From Pseudomonadota bacterium (lineage in GTDB: Bacteria > Pseudomonadota > Alphaproteobacteria > Azospirillales > Azospirillaceae), in contig JAEZPL010000680.1 in assembly GCA_023413605.1 (NCBI GenBank), forward strand, positions 1 through 11,955: a stretch of 11,955 bases of DNA. Direction: 5' to 3'. This document shows, piece after piece, positions 6,545 to 11,955 of the stretch. The stretch's first letter is position 1. The number at the start of each line of letters is the position of its first letter. The translations under genes were made by a program, and so were the position numbers. A model generated the notes under the pieces. The model was not told the origin of the DNA, made no database searches, and saw only the letters and a list, made by a program, of their open reading frames with translations.

Positions 6545-7183
6545 TCAGGAGATAGTCACTCCAAGCCGGCGGGTCACGGCGTCCAGAATGGCGGCCTGCA
6601 CCGTCTCGACCGGGTGAGTCGCATCGATGACCGCGCAGCGGTCGGGATCGCGCAGGGCGATGTCCAGAAAGCCGTCGCGCAGGCGGCGGTGAAAGTCGAG
6701 ATCCATGCGCTCGTACCGGTCTTCGCCGCCGCGCCGTGCGTTGGCGCGGGCGAGCCCCGCCTCCACCGGCAGATCGAGGATCAGCGTCAAGTCAGGGCGG
6801 AAGTCGCCCAGCGCTGTGGTCTGAAGCGCACCGATCAGATCCCGCCCCAGTCCGAGGCCGTAGCCCTGATAGGCCATCGTGCTGTCGAAGAATCGGTCGC
6901 AGATCACCCAACGTCCAGCATCCAGGGCCGGCCAGACCGTCCGTTCCAGATGGTCGCGGCGCGCGGCGGTGTGCAGCAGCGCCTCCGTCACCGGACCCCA
7001 GCGGCCGGTTTCGCCGGACACCAGAAGGGCGCGGATTTCCTCCGCGCCCTTGGAGCCGCCCGGCTCGCGGGTCATCACCACGTCCTTGCCGCAGGCCGTC
7101 AGTGCATCGGCCAGCAGACGGATCTGGGTGGACTTCCCTGCCCCTTCGCCGCCTTCGAGCGTGATGAACCGGCCGCGCGTCAT
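6545..7183 (-). CDS. tmk: Thymidylate kinase (dTMP kinase)
   Basis: Tmk phosphorylates dTMP to dTDP with ATP, the last specific step toward dTTP, in the cytoplasm. The 212-aa length is normal. The P-loop EGGEGAGKST is at 10-19, the substrate-binding REPGGS at 39-44, the DRFFDST motif at 96-102 and AYQGYGLGLG just after. A lid segment with arginines (RRGGEDRYERMD, around 150-160) and a non-basic P-loop suggest the type II arrangement, as in E. coli. ATG 7183 is supported by AAGGA at 7191-7195, 7 bases upstream. The gene follows the D,D-carboxypeptidase gene by 40 bases, in which a hairpin is possible. Confidence 0.97.
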   Translation of the reverse strand: MTRGRFITLEGGEGAGKSTQIRLLADALTACGKDVVMTREPGGSKGAEEIRALLVSGETGRWGPVTEALLHTAARRDHLERTVWPALDAGRWVICDRFFDSTMAYQGYGLGLGRDLIGALQTTALGDFRPDLTLILDLPVEAGLARANARRGGEDRYERMDLDFHRRLRDGFLDIALRDPDRCAVIDATHPVETVQAAILDAVTRRLGVTIS

Positions 7184-7201
7184 GGTGGTGTCCTTGATCG
7201 T

Positions 7202-7226
7202 TGAGCGGCGTCGACCTTACCGCTCA
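7202..7226 (-). promoter_or_regulatory. Small inverted repeat between the carboxypeptidase gene and tmk
   Basis: TGAGCGG (7202-7208) and CCGCTCA (7220-7226) form a perfect 7-bp stem with an 11-base loop. On the minus strand the first arm contains the stop codon of the upstream gene, and the second arm lies shortly before the tmk ribosome binding site. No T-run follows, so it is not a standard terminator. An RNA processing or partial attenuation role is only a guess. Confidence 0.3.
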
Positions 7227-8390
7227 GCTGGCACCGAAGACCAGGAACTTCGCGGCGGCCAGGGCGCGCCCGACGAAGCCCAGCTTTTCCACGTCCTGGG
7301 CGGCGATGACAGGAACCTCCTTGCCCGGGAAGCCGGGGGCGGAGATCACGACCTTGCCCACCACGTCGCCTTTCTTGACCGGGGCGGCGACCGGCGCGTT
7401 GCTGACCAGCGACACCTTCATGCCGCCGCGCTCCGCGCGGGCCATGGTGACCTTCATGTCCTCGGGTACGGTGACCGGAACGGTGTCCTGGGCGCCCAGC
7501 CAGACGGGCACCTGCTCAATCGTCTCGCCGGCCTTGAACAGCGGGTAGGTGGAAAACTCGCGGAAGCCCCATTCGATCAGACGGGCCGATTCGTCGGCGC
7601 GCGCCTGCATGCTCGGTAGGCCGTTGACCACCAGCACGAGACGACGCCCCTCGCGCTCGCCCGACGCGGTCAGGCCGTAGCCACCGGCGTCCGTGTGACC
7701 GGTTTTCATACCGTCCACGCCCATACCGCGGTACAGAAGCGGATTGCGGTTGCCCTGGTTGATGCCGTGGTACTTGAAGTCCCGGATCGAATAGTAGTGG
7801 TAGAATTCAGGGAAGTCGTGGATCAGCCGCTCGGCCAGGATGGAGATGTCGCGGGCCGTCATATAGTGGTTCGGGTCCGGCCAGCCGGTGGCGTTGGTCA
7901 GGTTGCTGTCCTTCAGCCCCAGCTCCTTGATACGCTTGGTCATGCGTTCGGCAAAGGAGGGTTCCGAACCAGCGAGCGCTTCGGCGAACACGATGCAGGC
8001 GTCGTTGCCCGACTGGACGATCACGCCCTTGATCAGGTCGTCGACCTTGATGTTGTTGTGCAGCTCCACGAACATCTTGGAGCCCTGCATGCGCCACGCG
8101 CGCTCCGACACCGGCAGCATGCTGTCCAGCGACAGGCGCCCGTCCTTGATCGCTTCGAAGACCATGTACATGGTCGCGATCTTGCTCATGGAGGACGGCG
8201 GCATGCGCTGGTCGGCGTTCTTTTCGAACAGCACGGTGTTCGTGCTCACATCCACCAGGATGGCCTGCTTGGCGATGGTATCGATGCTGGCGGCCTGAGC
8301 CACCGGCCCCAGCCCCGCCGCGTACAGCGCGACCGCCAGACCCATCGCTATACGGGTACGGAAAGCGCGGATGCGGACGACAGCGACCAT
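7224..8390 (-). CDS. D-alanyl-D-alanine carboxypeptidase, PBP5/DacA family (peptidase S11)
   Basis: This periplasmic enzyme trims the terminal D-Ala of peptidoglycan pentapeptides and so limits cross-linking. The 388-aa protein has a signal peptide (hydrophobic LAVALYAAGLGPV, cleavage after AQA at 33) and all three penicillin-binding motifs: SMSK at 67-70 with the catalytic Ser67, SGN at 127-129 and KTG at 229-231. After the catalytic domain (to about 280), a beta-rich PBP5 C-terminal domain follows (about 295-375), ending with a hydrophobic/amphipathic tail (ALAAAKFLVFGAS) that probably touches the inner membrane. ATG 8390 is preceded by AAGGGAG (8396-8402). It lies 42 bases after rlpA, another peptidoglycan enzyme. 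Which Dac paralog it is cannot be told from sequence alone. Confidence 0.94.
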   Translation of the reverse strand: MVAVVRIRAFRTRIAMGLAVALYAAGLGPVAQAASIDTIAKQAILVDVSTNTVLFEKNADQRMPPSSMSKIATMYMVFEAIKDGRLSLDSMLPVSERAWRMQGSKMFVELHNNIKVDDLIKGVIVQSGNDACIVFAEALAGSEPSFAERMTKRIKELGLKDSNLTNATGWPDPNHYMTARDISILAERLIHDFPEFYHYYSIRDFKYHGINQGNRNPLLYRGMGVDGMKTGHTDAGGYGLTASGEREGRRLVLVVNGLPSMQARADESARLIEWGFREFSTYPLFKAGETIEQVPVWLGAQDTVPVTVPEDMKVTMARAERGGMKVSLVSNAPVAAPVKKGDVVGKVVISAPGFPGKEVPVIAAQDVEKLGFVGRALAAAKFLVFGAS

Positions 8391-8432
8391 GACAACTCCC
8401 TTCGAAACGCGAAAACACTCGACGACGAACGA

Positions 8433-9386
8433 TCAATCAACCACGATTTTGGCGTCGGTAAGGCCGGACTGAATGACTTGGTTCAGAACGGCGTCGGCGG
8501 ATTCCACGGTGGCCAGCGGACCGACCCGCACGCGCTGAAGCTTCTGCTTGCCGGACATGGCCGGCGTGACCTGGGGCACCTGCCCGATGGTGGACAGCTT
8601 GGCGCGCACGCGGGCGACGTTGTCCAGATTGCCGAAGGCGCCGATCTGCACGTAGATCCGCTCGTACGGCTTCACCGGCAGTTCGGCCACGACCGGTGCG
8701 GGAACGAAACGCCCTTCGACCATGCTCCCCGGCACGGTGCTGGGCGGCGGGATCGGGGTGGCCGTGATGGCGGCGGCAGTCGGCCGTGTGGGCGCGGCGG
8801 CGCCGTCGGCAACTTCCACTTTTGTGCGCGGTGACGCCTTCGGCGCCGGCCCCTCTGCTTCCGCCAGAATGGTGGTCGGCGTGCCCTGGCGCGCGGCGGC
8901 GGCGATGGCGCGGCTCTCCTCCGCCAGGATCTGCACGCGCACCTTGGCCGTGCCGACATTCTCGAATCCCAGCAACTGGGCGCCGCGCCGCGACATGTCG
9001 ATGATGCGGCCGTGGGCGTAGGGGCCGCGATCGTTGACCCGCACAACCACGGATCGGCCATTGTCCAGGTTGGTCACCCGCACCAGGCTCGGCATGGGCA
9101 ACGTCTTGTGCGCGGCGGTCAGCTCGTTCTGATTGTACTGCTCGCCGTTGGCTGTGATCTTCTCGTGGAAGCCGGGACCGTACCAGGACGCGATGCCGGT
9201 TTCATCGTACGAAAAGTCTTCGGCCGGGTAGTACCAGACGCCGTTGATCTGGTAGGGTTTACCGACCTTGTAGATGCCGCTTTTCGGCAATCCCGACGAC
9301 GGCGACGGCGGTTTCGAGGCGCACGCAGCGAGCGACAGTGCCCCCAGGAGCACCATCGTCCCTCTCAGCATCTGCGCGCGACGCAT
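8433..9386 (-). CDS. rlpA: Septal lytic transglycosylase RlpA, lipoprotein with SPOR domain
   Basis: RlpA is an outer-membrane lipoprotein that cuts peptidoglycan glycan strands lacking stem peptides at the division site. I take ATG 9386 (317 aa); the frame is open to 9740 but the upstream part overlaps the ydcF-like gene. From 9386 there is a basic start (MRRAQMLRG) and the lipobox LSLAAC with Cys22 as lipid site. Later ATGs (9371, 9356) would weaken the n-region. The double-psi beta-barrel is at about 64-141 with GIASWYGPGFHEK, TAAHKTLPMPSLVRV and the conserved VNDRGPYAHGRIIDMS (117-132). A Pro/Ala/Thr-rich linker runs about 160-240. The SPOR domain (243-317, IYVQIGAFGN, RVRVGPL) binds denuded glycan strands. 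It is the first gene of the operon, next to the D,D-carboxypeptidase that shapes the same substrate. Confidence 0.93.
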   Translation of the reverse strand: MRRAQMLRGTMVLLGALSLAACASKPPSPSSGLPKSGIYKVGKPYQINGVWYYPAEDFSYDETGIASWYGPGFHEKITANGEQYNQNELTAAHKTLPMPSLVRVTNLDNGRSVVVRVNDRGPYAHGRIIDMSRRGAQLLGFENVGTAKVRVQILAEESRAIAAAARQGTPTTILAEAEGPAPKASPRTKVEVADGAAAPTRPTAAAITATPIPPPSTVPGSMVEGRFVPAPVVAELPVKPYERIYVQIGAFGNLDNVARVRAKLSTIGQVPQVTPAMSGKQKLQRVRVGPLATVESADAVLNQVIQSGLTDAKIVVD

Positions 9387-9415
9387 CCGACCACCCCGCA
9401 AGATTTGGTGGCCGC

Positions 9416-9444
9416 ACTCTAGCCGAGTTACCCACGCCCGCCAA
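9416..9444 (-). promoter_or_regulatory. Candidate sigma70-type promoter of the rlpA operon
   Basis: On the minus strand, TTGGCG (9439-9444) and TAGAGT (9416-9421) are separated by exactly 17 bases; each matches its consensus at four of six positions. Transcription would begin near 9409, about 24 bases before the rlpA ATG. The box lies in the 116-base gap after the ydcF-like gene. I saw no clear terminator in that gap, so read-through from upstream is also possible. Confidence 0.45.
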
Positions 9445-9502
9445 CATCGCAGCGGCTTGGTTCCGACGATGACGCAAGAAGTCACGGGACGGCGGATGCC
9501 GA

Positions 9503-10294
9503 TCAGGGCGCCGGGAACAACGATCCTGTCCTCCCCATCAGGCGGTAGGAGACGAGGCCGAGCCATTCCCGCACCGTGTCGTGCAGCATGTGCAGCTTCC
9601 GGTCGAAATCGATCCGGACGTAGGGGACGGCGCCATTGCGCGTGCGGTAGTCCACTGGATAGGCGATGACGTTCCAGCCGACCTGACGAAAGATGCCCAC
9701 CGACCGCGGCATGTGCATGGCGGAGGTCACCAGCAACCACGTCTCCCCCGGCTTCGGCCCGACGATGCGATGACTGAAAACGGCGTTTTCCCAGGTGTTG
9801 CGCGATTCGTTCTCAAAAATCACGCCGTCTGGATCAATGCCGCATTGGCGCAGCACGTCACGGACGGGTTCATCCTCCCGCAGCACGTCGTCGAAGATGT
9901 GAGATGTGCCGCCGGTGAAGACGTGCTTGGCCTGCGGGTATCGGCGGACCAGTTCCGCGAAGGCCAGGATACGCTCCGCCGCCTCGTTCACCGACGGTTC
10001 GTCGCGGTCGTGGGCCAGCAGAGGGTTGACCGCCCCGCCCAGCATGATGACGCCGTCGACATGGTCCGGAAGCGACGGTCGTTCGAACCGTTCCTCCAGC
10101 GGCAGCGCCAGGAAGGCGGCAAGCGGCGTGGCCGCGATGACCACATAGCCGACGGTTGCCACGACGACCAGACGGCGACCCCAGACGGCTCGGCGGGGCG
10201 AGAACAGCAGGAACGCACCAAGGGTGAGCAGAAAGAGTAGGACATTGCCCGGCGCGGCCAGCACCCATAAGGCTTTGGACAAGATGAAGGACAA
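9503..10294 (-). CDS. ElyC/YdcF/SanA-family DUF218 inner-membrane protein
   Basis: The 263-aa protein has two N-terminal membrane segments (about 8-31 and 41-64) and then a DUF218 domain: DGVIMLGGAVNP (80-91), VFTGGTSHIF (125-134), ENESRNTWENAVFS (161-174), WLLVTSAMHMPRS (186-198) and WNVIAYPVDYRT (207-218). Length and two-helix layout match E. coli ElyC, an envelope-biogenesis factor, better than SanA. The enzyme activity of the family is not settled. The frame is open to an ATG at 10375, but I choose TTG 10294: GGGAAGGGAAG (10301-10311) sits 6 bases upstream and the membrane segment then begins at once. It is separated from valS by a strong terminator and so probably has its own promoter. 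Confidence 0.87.
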   Translation of the reverse strand: MSFILSKALWVLAAPGNVLLFLLTLGAFLLFSPRRAVWGRRLVVVATVGYVVIAATPLAAFLALPLEERFERPSLPDHVDGVIMLGGAVNPLLAHDRDEPSVNEAAERILAFAELVRRYPQAKHVFTGGTSHIFDDVLREDEPVRDVLRQCGIDPDGVIFENESRNTWENAVFSHRIVGPKPGETWLLVTSAMHMPRSVGIFRQVGWNVIAYPVDYRTRNGAVPYVRIDFDRKLHMLHDTVREWLGLVSYRLMGRTGSLFPAP

Positions 10295-10393
10295 CGGCCG
10301 CTTCCCTTCCCTGCTTCGGACCGGTCGCGAGAATACGGAAGCACACTGGCCTTTCCCAGGCCACTTTCGTCGCACGCTGGTAGGCCAAACGGA
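10295..10393 (-). promoter_or_regulatory. ydcF-like gene leader: strong Shine-Dalgarno and a small hairpin
   Basis: This gap follows the valS terminator and must hold the promoter if the gene is transcribed independently. GGGAAGGGAAG (10301-10311, minus strand) supports the TTG start. A hairpin TGGCCT (10347-10352) / AGGCCA (10358-10363) with a 5-base loop lies in the middle. A TATTCT near 10333-10338 is a weak -10 candidate without a good -35. I do not see a convincing promoter. Confidence 0.35.
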
Positions 10394-10425
10394 AAAAGGG
10401 CAGAAGCCGAAGCCCCTGCCCTTTT
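10394..10425 (-). terminator. Intrinsic terminator of valS
   Basis: AAAAGGGCAG and CTGCCCTTTT (10394-10403 and 10416-10425) form a perfect 10-bp stem. In the minus-strand RNA the 12-base loop can pair further (two G-U pairs, G-C, C-G) to close a UUCG tetraloop. On the minus strand the stem runs directly into five U residues. It lies 33 bases after the valS stop. The A-tract on the opposite side could allow some bidirectional function. Confidence 0.88.
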
Positions 10426-10458
10426 GCCTTCCAGACTTTGTGGACGCCGGCGGCGTGT

Positions 10459-11955
10459 TTACGCCGCCAGCATTTCCAGAGCCTTCTGCAGCTTGTCGCG
10501 GGCCTGTTCGGCCGAGTCGCGGCGGTCACGCTGCTCCTCGATAACCTCCTCCGGAGCCTTGGCGACGAACTGCTCGTTGGAAAGCTTGGCGTCGATCTTC
10601 TTGATCTCGCCAGCCAGCTTTTCAATCTCCTTGGTCAGGCGGGCGCGTTCCTTGTCCAGGTCCACGATGCCCTCCAGCGGCAGGATCAGCGTCGCCTCAT
10701 CCAGAACGGCCTGAACGGCGCCCTTCGGCACCGGGCCGGACAGCGGCTCGGCGCTGGCCAGACGGCCCATGCGCAGAATCAGGTCGCGGTGGGTGTCCAG
10801 CCGCTTCAAGCTCTCCGCACCGGCGTCCTTCAGCTTCAGTTCGATCTGCGCCGACGGGGGAACGTTCATCTCCGACCGCATGGAGCGGACCGAGGAGATC
10901 AGGCGCACCACCCAATCCATCTCGTCACGGGCGGCCGTGTCGGTCAGCTCGGGGCCATGCTCCGGCCATTCCGCCGAGATCAGGCGGTTGGCGCGGTCGG
11001 CCGACAGCTGCTCCCACAGCTCCTCCGTGATGTAGGGCATCAGCGGATGGAGCATGTGCAGGATCTCGTCCAGCACCCAGGCGGTGGTTGCGCGGGTTTC
11101 CGCGATGGCCGCCTCGTCCGAGCCGTTCAGGATCGGCTTGGTGAACTCCAGGTACCAATCGCAGAAGGTGCCCCAGGTGAAGGCGTAGGCCGTGTTGGCG
11201 GCCTCGTTGAACTTGAAGGCGTCGATGGACTCGCCGACCTTCTTCGCGGCCTCCGCAAGAGCGCCGACGATCCAGCGGTTGACGGTCTGCGTCAGCCCGA
11301 CCGGCTTGAAGCCGGGCACCGGCGCCACGCCGTTCATCTGGGTGTAGCGGGCGGCATTCCACAGCTTGGTCGCAAAGTTGCGGTAGCCCTCGACACGGCT
11401 GACCGCCAGCTTGATGTCGCGGCCCTGGGCGGCCATGGCCGTCAGGGTGAAACGCAGCGCGTCCGTGCCGTACTGGTCGATCAGGTCCAGCGGGTCGATG
11501 ACGTTGCCCTTGGACTTCGACATCTTCTGGCCCTTCTCGTCGCGGACCAGGGCGTGGATGTAGATCGTTTTGAAGGGCACGTCCTTCATGAAGTGCAGGC
11601 CCATCATCATCATCCGGGCGACCCAGAAGAAGATGATGTCGAAGCCCGTGACCAGCACGTCGGTCGGGTAATAGCGATCCAGTTCCGGAGTCTGGTCGGG
11701 CCAGCCCAGCGTCGAGAAGGGCCACAGCGCGGACGAGAACCACGTGTCGAGCACGTCCGAATCGCGGGTCAGCGCGACGTTCTGGCCGTAATGCGCCTTG
11801 GCAGCCGCCGCCGCGGCTTCCACCGTCTCCTCGACGAAGTAATGGCCGTCCGGACCGTACCAGGCCGGAATCTGATGGCCCCACCAGATCTGGCGGCTGA
11901 TGCACCAGGGCTGGATGTTGCGCATCCACTCGAAATAGGTGTTCTCCCACTGCTT
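10459..11955 (-). CDS. valS: Valyl-tRNA synthetase, C-terminal part (5' end outside window)
   Basis: ValRS charges tRNA-Val. The frame is open to the window edge, giving the last 498 residues, about half of a typical bacterial enzyme. Visible landmarks, numbered from the edge: WCISRQIWWGHQIPAWY (17-33), DVLDTWFSSALWPFSTLGW (67-85), TGFDIIFFWVARMMMMG (103-119) and KMSKSKGN (144-151), the class I ATP-loop motif. An anticodon-binding helical domain follows (about 200-400), then a C-terminal coiled coil (about 427-498) rich in Glu/Lys/Arg, the arm that contacts the tRNA. The bacterial WWGHQIP motif and coiled coil exclude the archaeal type seen in some alphaproteobacteria. The HIGH motif and editing domain lie outside. 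The ATG at 11925 is internal. A strong terminator follows the stop codon. Confidence 0.97.
   Translation of the reverse strand, partial: KQWENTYFEWMRNIQPWCISRQIWWGHQIPAWYGPDGHYFVEETVEAAAAAAKAHYGQNVALTRDSDVLDTWFSSALWPFSTLGWPDQTPELDRYYPTDVLVTGFDIIFFWVARMMMMGLHFMKDVPFKTIYIHALVRDEKGQKMSKSKGNVIDPLDLIDQYGTDALRFTLTAMAAQGRDIKLAVSRVEGYRNFATKLWNAARYTQMNGVAPVPGFKPVGLTQTVNRWIVGALAEAAKKVGESIDAFKFNEAANTAYAFTWGTFCDWYLEFTKPILNGSDEAAIAETRATTAWVLDEILHMLHPLMPYITEELWEQLSADRANRLISAEWPEHGPELTDTAARDEMDWVVRLISSVRSMRSEMNVPPSAQIELKLKDAGAESLKRLDTHRDLILRMGRLASAEPLSGPVPKGAVQAVLDEATLILPLEGIVDLDKERARLTKEIEKLAGEIKKIDAKLSNEQFVAKAPEEVIEEQRDRRDSAEQARDKLQKALEMLAA

Noticed and set aside
7695..8834. Plus-strand open frame opposite the D,D-carboxypeptidase gene and the rlpA end
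   Set aside because: Covers two good genes on the other strand; composition is His/Asp/Val-rich, as expected from reverse reading.
9387..9740. N-terminal extension of RlpA
   Set aside because: It runs into the ydcF-like gene and would bury the lipoprotein signal in the middle of the protein.
10224..10544. Plus-strand frame across the valS/ydcF-like gap
   Set aside because: It crosses the valS terminator and gene ends, with no motif or ribosome site.
1..11955. tRNA, rRNA, CRISPR, insertion sequence, phage or defence-system genes
   Set aside because: I looked for cloverleaf patterns, regular spaced repeats, transposase motifs and defence domains on both strands and found none.

Overview
The window is high-GC DNA with densely packed genes, no tRNA/rRNA, no CRISPR and no insertion sequence. 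Protein styles (HolB without a zinc module, short MetG, the rlpA-dacA-tmk-holB-metG-tatD-MBL order) point to an alphaproteobacterium. My best guess is the Rhodospirillales/Azospirillum side, but that is an inference from protein style and was not tested by any search.

Layout. The left end (2-1608, plus strand) holds the 3' end of a C39-like cysteine peptidase gene. A strikingly AT-rich intergenic patch follows, then a gene for a secreted protein with an LprI/DUF1311-type N-terminal domain and a long C-terminal region I do not recognise. This protein gene meets the end of a large minus-strand operon at a compact convergent terminator (1610-1627).

The minus-strand operon runs from rlpA (starting at about 9386) to an MBL-fold hydrolase (ending at 1627). 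Its order is rlpA (septal peptidoglycan lytic transglycosylase, lipoprotein, SPOR), a PBP5-type D,D-carboxypeptidase, tmk (dTMP kinase), a DUF2147 exported protein, holB (clamp-loader delta'), metG, a TatD-family metal hydrolase and a PhnP-like MBL hydrolase. Gaps are short, and the last two genes overlap by ATGA, so co-transcription is likely. A candidate sigma70-type promoter lies just upstream of rlpA (-35 at 9439-9444, -10 at 9416-9421). The operon joins envelope remodelling at division with DNA precursor supply, replication and translation. The DUF2147 gene is the odd member, sitting between tmk and holB.

The right end (9503-11955, minus strand) has an ElyC/YdcF-type DUF218 membrane protein that probably starts with TTG. 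Upstream of it is the 3' half of valS, separated by a strong intrinsic terminator with a UUCG loop (10394-10425).

The region is mostly ordinary housekeeping chromosome. I see no new multi-gene system. The items most worth checking are the unassigned C-terminal region of the LprI-like protein, the in-frame 15-bp tandem duplication in the MBL gene, the AT-rich patch at 292-331, and the palindromic REP-like sequence between the DUF2147 gene and holB. No stretch over 300 bases lacks a gene.
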